Part shown: positions 23,144 to 33,145 of the stretch, in pieces
Numbering within the stretch: the first letter of the stretch is position 1
How the letters are laid out: each line of letters opens with the position of its first letter
Assembly: GCF_048771995.1 (NCBI RefSeq)
Contig: NC_133030.1
Span: forward strand, 10,122,001-10,186,000
Reading direction: 5' to 3'
Origin: Taeniopygia guttata
Taxonomy: Eukaryota > Chordata > Aves > Passeriformes > Estrildidae
DNA: 64,000 nt
The notes under the pieces: generated by a model
The model's database searches: none
The model's input: only the letters and a program-made list of their open reading frames with translations
What the model was told of the DNA's origin: nothing
Position numbers and translations under genes: made by a program

Positions 23144-23204
23144 CCTCTAAGCGCTGTGCAGACGCTCCCTGAGCTCCGCCAGCCTCGGTGCTGTGACCGC
23201 TGCC

Positions 23205-23310
23205 GTGCGGAGCCTGCTCCAGTGCCCTGAGGTGAAGGAGCCTTCTCCCGATATCCGACCTGAGCCTGCCCCGACACAGCTTCAGGCCGTTCTCTCGGCT
23301 CCTGTCGCTG
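23205..23310 (-). mobile_element. CR1 LINE fragment
   Basis: Segments TGCTCCAGTGCCCTGAGG, CTTCTCCCGATATCCGACC and ACAGCTTCAGGCCGTTCTCT match the reverse complement of the CR1 3' region. It is a short GC-rich fragment upstream of LTO1. Confidence 0.72.
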
Positions 23311-23394
23311 GGCATGGAATGATGGAGTTTGCACATCTCTCTCACGTCATACTGGTAGCTGTGGCTTTCAAGAAGTGTATTTTTGGTGCAAATG

Positions 23395-23570
23395 CCCACA
23401 GTTTTTCCCTGTGAGGGCGATACGGTCCTGGCACAGGTTGCCCAGAGAAGCTGGAAAGTGCCCAGAGTCAGATTGGATGAGGCTATGAACAACGTGGAAA
23501 GGTGTCCCTGCCCCTGGAATGAAATGATCTTTAAAGTCCCTTCCAACCCAAACCAGTCTATGATTCTAAA
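23395..23570 (+). mobile_element. CR1 LINE 3' end
   Basis: On the + strand it shows GGCACAGGTTGCCCAGAGAA, CCCTTCCAACCCAAACC and a tail CTATGATTCTA, the usual CR1 3' terminus. It is 5'-truncated and opposite in orientation to the fragment 85 bases away. Confidence 0.88.
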
Positions 23571-25234
23571 ACGTAAATATTTTTGGTGTTAATACCCACT
23601 CAAACTATAGTGTGCCGTTCTAGACTGCCCTATTAAAATACCAGTTGTTACAGATCAACACTGGTCAAAGGAAACATTTACAAGTACTTGTTTTAAAGTT
23701 AACTTATACTATTACTTTCCAGATACTTAATGAAAATGTGGCTCTGGGTCACACTATTCTGCCACCCTGGTGTTGGAATATGTATATTTTTGAGGTAAAA
23801 AAGAGAAATTTTATTTAATTTATCAAGTTGTTCCCCATTCATATGCAAAGTACACTGGCAGAGTAGAAAGAGAGGCCCCCAAATTTTCCATCAGTTTCAG
23901 TGATTTGAGCAGAGGTAAAGTGGACACTGTGACTTTGAATTGATTTATAGGTTTTTACACTTCCTCCAATAAAAGAAATGAAGACGCTCAGTATCGCCTT
24001 TCCTTCAGCCTCTCAGCTTCTCTAACAACTCGTATTTGCACATCACAGCTTCCAGCTGAGACTTCCCAAGGAGACATGTGACACCTGAGCTTTAGAAACC
24101 TTTCAGGGCTGTAAAATGTGCTGCTGCAAATGAAAGCAGCGCCGTTGTCCTCCTGCCTTTGAGGAGCTGCGATGGGCAGGGGACAGGGGTGTGCTGAGGG
24201 CTGCTGCTGGTGTTTACATTCCCACAGAACCAAAGGTGCTTTTTGGAGGTTTTGCATACCCGGTTCCCGACCGAGTCAGGTGTCGCAGGCATTTCCCAGC
24301 AATCCTCCCACCTCAAGCCGAGATCTTGTCAGATTTTATAAGCAAAACAGCCAGGTTTGGTCAGAGCTGGGATGGGAAAACTCCAATGAAAACTGAAGCG
24401 CTCCAGGAAGTGGTGTGGGTTAATTTAGCTCCTGGCATTCTTCCCTCTGTCTGAATAAATATTGAACCGACCTCTAACCATGCTGTTGCAGGGAAAAATC
24501 ATCGTGCTGCCGGTGGAAGAATGTAAGCCAAAGGTGTCAGCAAATAGGGTCACGAGAGCACTCAATATGATGTTCCCAAAATGTAAGGTTGCCTATCTTT
24601 TCACCCTTGAGAAACATTGCCAATGTTACACCCCCTTAAAAAATCTCTCACTGGTTCAGTTAAACTGTGTACCCTCCAAACTCCATTATTTGCCATGTTT
24701 CCTGTCAAATCTGTGCCATTTTTAGCAGAAGAGTAAAAGTGACTTTTCTTTTCTTGACCAAACTTTAAAAGTTCATTCTTATTTTATTTTGTTTTCTGGG
24801 TTTTTTTGGGGTGTTTTTTTTTTTTGTTTTTTTTTTTTTTTTTTTAAAGAAAGGTCTTGAAAAGCATTCAAAGAAAATACAGTGGCTGATCAAGCGAAAG
24901 TGGAAATGAAACCCCCTGAAATCTGAAAAGGTTTGGAATAAAACAACCTGAAAATCAGAACTACCTCTTCCAGCACACGAGGAGTGGGAACCCTCCGGAT
25001 GTGTGGCAGTGGCTCAGCACAAAAGAGAATGGGAAAACACCATGGAAGATGTTTGCCAGCCAAGAAATCTGCTGTTCCTGTGTCTCACAGCATTTCCAAA
25101 TGGAAACATTCAGGGTCTTTTCCTGCCAGAAACTGACATATTTTTCAGGCAAAACTCACCACTTTTCTCCCCGGCAGCACTGGTTAGAATGGTTTCCATT
25201 TTTAAAGGGGGCAGCCTTCTACCCATAGGATTTT
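23571..25234. other. Intergenic DNA between LTO1 and FGF19
   Basis: No gene is recognised. A T-rich low-complexity patch lies at about 24,798-24,845. Open frames such as 24,172-24,454 show no family resemblance. Confidence 0.6.
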
Positions 25235-25320
25235 TGGATTTCTTTGTCAAAGGAAGTGGTTGAGTCACCATCTCTGGAGGTATTTAAAAGGTGTGTGGAT
25301 ATGGCACTTGGGGAGAGACA
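25235..25320 (+). mobile_element. CR1 LINE short fragment
   Basis: TGAGTCACCATCTCTGGAGG and GTGTGTGGATATGGCACTTG are the usual CR1 words located about 100 bases from the 3' end. The terminal octamer tail is not seen, so it is truncated at both ends. Confidence 0.7.
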
Positions 25321-25361
25321 AAAGAGTCAAGCAGATTTCAGTGTTGAAGATGATTTTCTCT

Positions 25362-25367
25362 TTTATT
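25362..25367 (-). terminator. FGF19: Candidate FGF19 poly(A) signal
   Basis: AATAAA on the - strand lies about 1.5 kb after the stop codon. It is the first canonical hexamer I find in that direction; ATTAAA or other variants closer to the stop are possible. Confidence 0.45.
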
Positions 25368-25656
25368 GGAAATGTACACATTACACTAATGATAAAGTAC
25401 AGAAATTTAAAAATTGGCTAAAATTCCAGCTATTTAAAAATTGGTTAAAAATTGGCTATTGGCTAAAATTCTCTTGATTACAAAGCTCGACAAGATTTGT
25501 TACAACTAAAAAATCCACCTTCCGAAGTATATAAATAGAATTTTGAGCATAAATAACAGTAGCAAAATAAACAGATGAATGTATTCAATAAATTAATTAT
25601 AAATATTGCATTGGCAATGAAGTGCTAGGTCAGAAGAACACCAGTATTTCAACTAG

Positions 25657-25659
<3 letters not shown>

Positions 25660-25687
<28 letters not shown>
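25660..25687. repeat. Poly(T) tract, 28 bases
   Basis: This is an uninterrupted T run in the likely FGF19 3' UTR (poly(A) in the mRNA sense). A 17-base C run follows at 25,761-25,777. Confidence 0.9.
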
Positions 25688-26841
25688 GGTACAGAAATCT
25701 CTATTATAAAAGAACCTTTGGAAAGAAGTAGAATCCCTGAACCATCCTTTCTGCCCCCTTCCCCCCCCCCCCCCCCCTTTGGCTTCACCTTGATTATTCC
25801 TCCATTGAATCTTTTCAGAGGGAGAACAGAACTTGAAGACATTGAGTGCCTTGGCCAGAGGTACTCACAATCTCTTATTGCAAGGAGAATCCTGACCCAG
25901 TTCTGCAGCTTTTAACTCACTAAACCATCTCTCCACTGATTCCCGTGGATGCTGAATCAAGCCTGGAAGTGACTTGAAAGAGTTTCTGATGGTTAAAGGT
26001 TAAACACAAAAACCTATTTTATGACTGATTTGACCTATACATCTGTTCTCAGTGTTTTTCTGTGTTTGCTAATGACATATACAGGCTTATATACAACAGA
26101 ATCTTCATTTGAACGTTCATTTGAGCTGCTCATTCCCTACTTGATGAACATCAATTCTAGCCCTGGGCACTCTTCCAATGACACACTGAATCCTCACTGA
26201 TGTTAATGAGAACTCTCTGCAGATGATTCTGATGCCTCAGAGAACATAATTTAGCCTACCAAAGAAATCAATGATCAAGTTTCTCAAAGTACTTCTTAGC
26301 AGTATGGGAAGAGAGAATTTTTTCCTTTCTTCTCTTATTTTCTGAGAGAAGAAAAAGCACAATATACAAGCAGATTTGTTTTTTCAGTAGTACACTTTCC
26401 ACAGAAAGTTTTCCCCAGAATGTTGTTAGCAGCCTTTTAAGAAGCAGCATTAACTCAAGTTACATCTGGTAGGATGTTTTCTTTCATCTAGTTTTGCTCC
26501 AAGTGTTTGAGTTTGAGGTCTCTGAAGAGGAAAAGGTTTTCTGCATTTGCTTGTATGAGCAGCTACAACAGGTGAATATATGTAGAAGCGAAGATTGCGT
26601 AGAAAAACTACAGTTATTTTATCACCACCTATGGAGGAATTCTGATAAGGCTGCTAAACTTTTTGCATTTAATTCTTCTTTTCCAAACAAAACTATGGCT
26701 AGACAGTTCTTTAGACTATAGAACAGCCTCTTGGCACTCATCTCTTACAGGTACAACAAGGACGAGGCTGGCTCCATACTCAAAGCTACAAACCCTGCAG
26801 TACTCTTCAATATTTCTGTGAACACATGTGTGGGAGCACAG

Positions 26842-27174
26842 TCAGTTTTGGAAGCTAGGGCTCTTCACTAGGGACAGTTTGGAGGCGATGCCAAAGGGGT
26901 CCATGCTGTCCGTCTCCAGAGGTGAGGAGAAGGCCTCTGTCTCAAAGGCCTGGCTGTAATCACCATATTCACCAAAGTCTGCTGACTCCATGGGCACAGT
27001 GTTGATCATGGGCAAGAAGTGAGACAGGGGAAGGAAATCTTTCCCCTTGAACTGCTGTCTTTGTTTGGCACTGCTCAAAGACACTGATATTCCATGTTTT
27101 TTAGATCTATACACATTGTAGCCGTCTGGGCGAATCTCCTCCTCAAAGGAGCAGTCTTCAGTGGAATACCTGAG
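26842..27174 (-). CDS. FGF19: FGF19 exon 3 (C-terminal half)
   Basis: On the - strand this exon encodes 110 residues and a stop: LRYSTEDCSFEEEIRPDGYN, VYRSKKHGISVSLSSAKQRQ, QFKGKDFLPLSHFLPMINTV, then a C-terminal tail that includes FSSPLETDSMDPFGIASKLS and ends SPSFQN. The EEIRPDGYNVYRS and LSSAKQRQ signatures identify FGF19/15. The tail after FLPM is the part that binds beta-Klotho in mammals, and its SSPLETDSMDPFG motif is intact. The acceptor is TTTCAG and the exon begins in phase 0. The assembled protein is 220 residues, against 216 in human. Confidence 0.96.
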   Translation of the reverse strand, partial: LRYSTEDCSFEEEIRPDGYNVYRSKKHGISVSLSSAKQRQQFKGKDFLPLSHFLPMINTVPMESADFGEYGDYSQAFETEAFSSPLETDSMDPFGIASKLSLVKSPSFQN

Positions 27175-27300
27175 CTGAAAAGCAAGGAACAGTGAGAATT
27201 ACAAATATGCCCACCAGGCTGGTTGTATTCAACCACAAAACAAACCTTGGGTGGGAAAAGTCCTAGTCCCTCAGTGGGGGTATCCTGGCTTTCCCAATCC

Positions 27301-27420
27301 CTATTCTATTCTATTCTATTCTATTCTATTCTATTCTATTTCTATTCTATTCTATTCTATTCTATTCTATTCTATTCTATTCTATTCTATTCTATTCTAT
27401 TCTATTCTATTCTATTCCGT
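27301..27420. repeat. (CTATT)n pentanucleotide microsatellite, about 24 copies
   Basis: Perfect CTATT units run over 120 bases with a single extra T near 27,341 and a degenerate end (CCGTTCTGTTCC). In the FGF19 sense it is a purine-rich AATAG repeat located shortly upstream of the exon 3 acceptor. It is likely highly polymorphic. Confidence 0.97.
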
Positions 27421-28041
27421 TCTGTTCCAGAAGCCCTGAAGTTCTTTCCATGTCCATCCCATTAAATAAGCTTTGAATCCTGGGATGTGCTTCTCCACAG
27501 CCATCACACTTATCCTGTCTGAGCACTGGGAAAAAAGTCTCAGATGCCAGAGCCGATTTAAATGAATTGTCCTTAATTGCAATCATAAATCCTAATCCAA
27601 ATATATAATTCCTGCTCTGTTAGAGATTTGCCTGTGCAAGGGCTTCAGGATCAGGTCAGTAGAAAGGCAGAGTGGCCAATCAGTAAAACAATGCTAAAAG
27701 GTAATTTCCACCTTTTTCCACCCAGAATTTACTGAAATTGCCAAAAAGGTCCTTTTACAAAGTGTCATTTTCATGTTAACATGAGAACTGTTGAATGAAT
27801 ACCAGCACAAGTTAGGACTTTGTACAGAAGAATGTATTTCCTTAGGTATGAATTTGTAGGATTCCATTTGCAATGGCCTGTACAGATATTATATACCTGT
27901 AACATCTTAAGTTATAAATATATGTATATATAATATTATATTTGTATATTGAACCCTTATCAGCAGGGCAGACCTCTCTAGATCTTTACACCAGTACTGT
28001 ATTTCTTACAACTCTGTTGCTATTTCAGTCTCAGCTACTGC

Positions 28042-28055
28042 AGGTGATTGAACCT
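28042..28055. promoter_or_regulatory. FGF19: IR-1-like nuclear receptor motif in FGF19 intron 2
   Basis: AGGTGATTGAACCT resembles an inverted repeat of AGGTCA with a one-base spacer, the class bound by FXR/RXR. The second half-site is imperfect. Placement in intron 2 is the same as for the known mammalian element. The match is degenerate and could be chance. Confidence 0.25.
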
Positions 28056-30090
28056 TGGTCAACAAAAGATAATTGCTGATTATGTCTCAGTCTGCAGAGA
28101 CAGAAATGTCCTCACATGGATGTTCTGCCTGTCTGAACAGAGAGCATATTTAAGACTTCTGGGCCTTTCTCAGACACTCTCAGTAACATGGAGTAAAATT
28201 AAGGGCATGCATTTTGTTATCTTTCAAAAGCATGTTTTAAATTAATAAAGTAATTTTTTAAAAATGTTTTCTTCAAAAAAAAAAAAAGGGTGCAATATTT
28301 ATCCTTATACACACACACACATTGTATCTCAGAAAAATATATGTATATGATAAAAAATTGGGTTTGGATTGTTGGCTGTCTTTATGATTGCTCAGCCTCA
28401 CTAAAAAGGATGATGAAATAAAAAAGATCCTTGCTGAATAAGTGTTCACTAAAAAGAACAGATATTGATTGAGTCTCTGTGTCTCAGCTATACCTTTCTG
28501 TCTTCACTACATTGGGATGGTCTCCAGTCCGGTTTTTTAAACAAGTGCCAAACAGACTTTTTAAGTATTTCCAGATTTACCACCCCCCCCCCCCCCTCGC
28601 CAAAGGAATCACGGTATGTCCGTAGATTCAGCATTTCCCCTAAACTACTGAATACACCACACAGCAAATTCAAAAACCAACCCCAGTCATCAGTTTTCCA
28701 GTGTCAAAACAGGCCAAGTTGCAGGAGCACAGGTTTAGCCCCTAGGCAGCATGTTTGCCCTTTTGTTCTCCTAATCCTGAGCGTGCTGCTGATAAGGTAA
28801 AGATTTACCTGCAGAACTGCCTGGCTGGGCTGTGAGCACAGAGGTGACAGCACGGAGATGGGACAGCACAGCTACATGATGTTGTGTTTTCAGAATAAAA
28901 CCCCAGCCTGCATCTAATATACTACACCAACAAATGCAGCTCCAGTCAACGTGTATGCCTTCAAAATGGTGCATTTTAAAATTCTGTGATTGCTTAAGTT
29001 CAGCTGGTAACACCAATGGGAGCAGAATCCAGGTTCTGATTTGTTTTGGATATATATTAAAGAATTAAGCTAATAATTTACCTATCATATAATCTGAATT
29101 TATGCACCTCATCTCAGCCTCAACTGTTTTGAGACCAGAAAAGCAACAAAATTCAGAAAGAAAGGCTTAATTCTCTGTTCCGCCTTCTTAATTTCAACCA
29201 CATTCAGAAACATCAGCGTTGCTGTTATTAAAGATACTGGGCATTTTGAGAACGGGCCAAGTCCTTTCCTAAATAAAATAAGCAGAAATTTTCCTGGGGT
29301 AATCAAAAAAGAATCAAGCTGTATCTTTACTGTGGCATCATGAAAAGCCATCGCTCTGTGAAATTCAGGCTTCTGTACAGATTAAATCTGAACTGCACCT
29401 GTCAAATTCCAGAGTCAAGAATGTATTCACATGCCTTAAAAATGAGTTTATGTCAATGACTAGTTGCTAAACGTAGTGAAAAAGCTGATCTAGTGGCATC
29501 AGAGAGGCACGTAACTCTCCAACCCCTCAGAATCCCGCAGCTGTGCTGTTATAGCAGGGAAGAAGTGAGACGGTGGAGAAGCATCCTTTCCCCCTCACAA
29601 AATCCTTTTCTTGTCTGCAACTTCCTAAGAGATGGCAACTCATGTTCCTGGGAGTTGTATGCCCGGCAGCCAGCTGGCTGCAGCTCTTCTCCGAAGGAGC
29701 AATCTCTTTTTAATTTTATTTTCCAGAATACCTGACCGGAACAGTGAGAAATTACTCATATTCTCTTGCAGAGCCTAATCTATTCCTGCAGCAGAATCAC
29801 AGTCTACCACCGATGAGAATTCTAAACCTAAATGCCATTTTACCCTGGGCTGTACATTCAGTATATTTTGGCAGGGGACACTCAGAACATCAATTTTTCT
29901 GCCTTCTAAGAATCCCCACAGCCTTTCGGGCAGTGACGGTGACGAGAACCGCAGGTCCTAGGGGAGAACAGGGGAGGAAGGTGTGGGAGGGATGGTGGCG
30001 GACACCTGGAAGTTTTGTTACCCCATTATTAGACCACGCCGCTGTTCCAGAGCGGAAAATGCCCCCGGGGGCAGCAGCGCGGGTGCTCAC

Positions 30091-30194
30091 CTGCCCGTGC
30101 AGCCGCCCCGCCTCGTCCATGCACAGGTACCGGGAGCTCTGCACGCCCTTGATGGCCACGGTGCGCACGGCCACGGCGCGGATCTCTAGCAGGC
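30091..30194 (-). CDS. FGF19: FGF19 exon 2
   Basis: This 104-bp exon, the standard length of the middle FGF exon, reads LLEIRAVAVRTVAIKGVQSS and RYLCMDEAGRLHGQ on the - strand after completing a serine codon split from exon 1. It forms the central strands of the beta-trefoil core. The acceptor is GCCCGCAG and the donor is CAG|GTGAGC. It contains one of the conserved FGF19 cysteines (YLCM). Confidence 0.96.
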
Positions 30195-30272
30195 CTGCGG
30201 GCAGACAGAGAGAGGGGACAGCAGTGTCACCCCCGGCCCATCCCCTAACCCATTCCCGCCTCCGCCACTCAC

Positions 30273-30498
30273 TCTGCGGGCTCTGGCTGCCGGCCGCGTC
30301 CACCCGGCCGTCAGCGCCGATACGCAGGAAGCAGCTGAAGAGCCCGTGCTTGCTGGCGGTGTAGAGGTGCCGCAGGCGGATGGGCTCTCCCCAGCCGTAG
30401 TTGAGGTGCGGGCCGGCGTCGGGCGGCGGCAGCGGCAGCGCGGAGGCGGCGGCGGCCGCCAGAGCGAGCAGCGCCAGCGCGGCGGGGCGCAGCCCCAT
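30273..30498 (-). CDS. FGF19: FGF19 exon 1 (start, signal peptide)
   Basis: FGF19 is a secreted endocrine FGF that signals through FGFR with beta-Klotho, represses bile-acid synthesis in adult mammals and patterns otic, eye and brain tissue in chick embryos. Residues 1-20 (MGLRPAALALLALAAAAASA) are an alanine/leucine-rich signal peptide. They are followed by LPLPPPDAGPHLNYGWGEPI and RLRHLYTASKHGLFSCFLRI, the FGF19-specific start of the trefoil. The exon ends CAG A|GTGAGT, so one base of serine lies here. The start is the only ATG between the TATA box and the conserved core in this frame, and it is a fair Kozak site. The exon adds 75 residues plus one base. Confidence 0.96.
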
Positions 30499-30548
30499 CC
30501 CGGCGCGGCGCCTCGGGGCTGTAGCGCGGCCGCAACCGCCCCCCGGCC

Positions 30549-30555
30549 TTTTATA
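30549..30555 (-). promoter_or_regulatory. FGF19: FGF19 TATA box
   Basis: CTATAAAAGG lies on the - strand about 51 bases upstream of the ATG, so transcription should start near 30,520 and give a very short 5' UTR. GATA-type motifs (CTGATAAGG at about 30,561-30,570) lie just upstream. Confidence 0.8.
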
Positions 30556-33137
30556 GCTCGCCCTTATCAGCTCCATCGATCCGCATCCGATATAGAGCCC
30601 ATTTGATAGCCGGATCGGTCACTCCCCCGAAAATATTAAGCGGGTGACACCCTAAAGACGCGTCCTCCGCATCCGCATCTCCGAGCTCTCTGCTCCTGCG
30701 ATCCCACGGCACTGCACGTCCAGCAGCCCCGATGCGACTCCGCGACGGGGACCGGGGGTGGGCGTATGTGTACCCAGCCCACCCAGTGACAGGAGGCTGC
30801 CCCGCTCCCCGCCGCGGCTCAGCCCCTGCCTCTGCCCTTGCCCGTCCTGTATTTCATTTCGCTTTTCAGAAATCAAAGAGTTGCTGCCTAAACCTGGGCT
30901 CGCCTCTCCGGTAGGGGCCGAACGCTCGCTGCGGGAGCGGCACAGCCGCTCCCAGTTCCGGGCAGCCGGCGGGGCACACAGCGCTGGTACAGCCCGGCCT
31001 GGCCCTGCAAAGCCCGGTCCGGCCGGGTACCGGCGGCTGCAGGTGCCCCGGCGCGGCTCCGGGCTGGATCCCCGCCCGGCCATCCCCGGCCGGGTCACTA
31101 GATGGAGCCTGGCCCCTGGGATGCGGCTGCCTCGCCTCGGGAGAGCCGCCCTGGGGGCGCTCTCCAGCTCCTGATTGTCCCCACTTCTTACAAAGAGACT
31201 GGGAGGAAAAAATCCTGGGTGAAGTAAAACTGCATTACCCCATTTAAGGTTCAAACAGAAATTTTTTTCTGGTCTGCGCATGGATTTTTTCCACGTGGGC
31301 TCCTCCCAGGGAGCTCGCTCAGCGAGTGTCCCTGGAAAGAAGACATACAAATTTGGCGGATTTCCACCGTATTTGCATCTCAGACATGTTTAAAGGGATT
31401 GCTGCCGACTTTTCTGCTGTACATACAAAGTAATCGTTGAAGGAATTTTCTCAGATTCCCAAAAAGAAAACTGGCAATTTCATAAAGAATTCCACCCCTC
31501 CCCCCCCCACCCCAGGACATTAAATGACAATTCAACAAGATATAACCCCACCTCCAGACCATCTTCTCTGAAACACAAAGCTTCGATCAGCTTCCACATA
31601 CTGTTTTTATATTTTGCAACTTGTTCACTTTCATCCTTTTGTCCCTGCACTTGCATCTCCCTCCTGCAAACACTCCCACAAAAAACCTGTTCTTCATAAG
31701 CAATCTTAGCTCAGTGAGGATGAGCACACAGACAAGCTATACAAAAACACAGAGGCTTGTAGGATGATATCTTGCACTTATTTTCATGTGCAACTTTGGG
31801 TGTATTTAACTGGAGTTAAATCCAGTCCACGTTTGGATGATCAGGGTCTTGCATAAGAAACTCACTGGGAACAAGGTATTGAATCTCATCAATCACTTCA
31901 AAAGCAGCTTTTGATTAGCTTTGGGCATTTTTTGGTGATCAGCTTGAAACACCCGAAAAAAACCTAGTTTTTCCCTGAATGATTGCTGAATAATTAATAA
32001 GGATTAAGATCACTTTTCATTCAGGTGTCTCCTGCTGCATCCTCCAAATCATGTGTGGGCTTTCCTACCAATTCTGGTCTCCCTTACATCACGGAAGTTC
32101 ACAGTATTATAAGCCCAGTAAATAATACTAAGGCATGCAAGTCCCTAATTCTTTTTTCCTCTGCAATGTTATTACATGGCTGCTACAAAGGCAGTTCCTG
32201 CCCTGCAACCCTGGGCCCCACAGCAGTTGTGCATGTAACTCATCCTGGCATTCTTCAAGGTAATGAGCACCCACCACACACGCAGAGGTTATGGTCTGAA
32301 ATTAATCTGAAGGACTTCTTTAGTTCTATTTTTCTGTGCATCTCTGTTAATAGAAGCTGTTTTATGACCCTGCTTCTGCTATACTCTAGTGGGAACAATA
32401 ATCATGATCGCAAGTTTTATTTTCTTCATCACGAAGTTCAGGCTTCTTTCAAGTAAGGAATTGATGCTTGGAACTTGTTAATTCATCTCTGTGAGGATCA
32501 AAAATTGAGGCAGAAAGGGCAAATCACTTACACTAAATGATATCTCAAATCAATGAAAAGGGGGACTATAAAGGAGAATTTCCCAGCAAATGATGGAGAG
32601 CCTTTAAAAATTATTTTCGTTGTTGCTGTTGCTAATGTTGCATGGGCTGATGTTAAAGGGTTTGTGTCTAATCAAATTAAAACAAAAATTAACACTTAAC
32701 AAATTTTTTTTTTTTGGAATGGCCTCTCTTGTTAGGGCAAGGTTCCAACCTAAATAATTTGTCCAAGTTCCCCCATAGTCCCTGACAGGGGTAAGTGTCT
32801 GCAAACACTTAGCTAGACTGAATGGTGCCAATCCTATCACAAAACAGCTGCTGAAGAGATATGGGTTGAATATACCCTGGAAGTGTTCATTTCTTACTGC
32901 CTCTGTAAAGAAAAGAAAAAAAAAATCCTTGATGATTTATTCAGATTCAGGTAACTTATTTTTAGCTAGAAACTAAAGAGAAGTTATTTTTAGCTAGAGA
33001 TAAATGAGCTAGTGAGTGTCACCGAATTCAAAATACAAGAGTTGTGACACATTATTTTAATTTCAGTTCCTGTCTGTGTCACTGAATTTTATCATTTATT
33101 GGCATGTTTTATCAAAGTTCAATAGAAAGACACATGC

Positions 33138-33145
33138 ATTTGCAT
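33138..33145. promoter_or_regulatory. Octamer (POU) motif in a repeated ATGCATTTGCA context
   Basis: ATTTGCAT is a perfect octamer. The surrounding ATGCATTTGCA recurs 23 bases downstream (at about 33,157). POU/SOX control of FGF4 is established in mammals but works through a 3' UTR enhancer; a link from here is only a possibility. Confidence 0.3.

Larger units (their letters stand above)
22660..23200. promoter_or_regulatory. LTO1: CpG-rich promoter region of LTO1
   Basis: Dense CpG surrounds the LTO1 start codon, including CGCGCGGGGCGGGGCGG-type GC boxes about 35-50 bases upstream of the ATG. No TATA box is evident, as expected for a housekeeping gene. The upstream half is made of two minisatellites. 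The transcription start cannot be set exactly. Confidence 0.7.
25340..26841 (-). other. FGF19: FGF19 3' UTR (probable extent)
   Basis: This lies downstream of the FGF19 stop on the - strand. The first clear AATAAA on that strand is at 25,362-25,367 (TTTATT on the + strand), giving a UTR of about 1.5 kb. It contains a 28-base T run (25,660-25,687) and a 17-base C run (25,761-25,777). The + strand frame at 26,494-26,721 has no recognisable relatives. The end is inferred from the signal alone. Confidence 0.5.
27175..30090 (-). other. FGF19: FGF19 intron 2
   Basis: The intron runs from GTGAGC after exon 2 to the TTTCAG acceptor. It contains the pentanucleotide microsatellite 125-245 bases before the acceptor, a 14-base C run at 28,583-28,596 and a nuclear-receptor-like motif at 28,042-28,055. 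Mammalian FGF19 carries its bile-acid (FXR) response element in this intron. Confidence 0.85.
30060..31180. promoter_or_regulatory. FGF19: CpG island over FGF19 exons 1-2 and promoter
   Basis: CpG density is high from exon 2 through exon 1 and about 650 bases upstream of the promoter, then falls off sharply at about 31,180. Long overlapping open frames here (for example on the - strand 30,652-31,350) are a by-product of GC content. Developmental FGF genes commonly have such islands. Confidence 0.75.

Noticed and set aside
22151-23230. A 359-residue open frame on the + strand, the longest in the window
   Set aside because: It runs through a reverse-oriented CR1, the LTO1 exon 1 antisense and the 13-bp minisatellite, whose 39-base period keeps all frames open. 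It has no family resemblance.
22803-23546. A 247-residue open frame on the - strand overlapping LTO1 exon 1
   Set aside because: It is made of CR1 fragments and minisatellite DNA in a frame other than that of LTO1, and is open only because of repeat composition.
26494-26721. A 75-residue + strand frame with ordinary-looking composition opposite the FGF19 3' UTR
   Set aside because: No known family is recognised, it has no promoter context and it is antisense to the likely UTR.
30652-31350. A 232-residue open frame on the - strand upstream of FGF19
   Set aside because: It lies in the CpG island upstream of the TATA box, is low complexity in composition and has no motif. It is a GC-content artefact.
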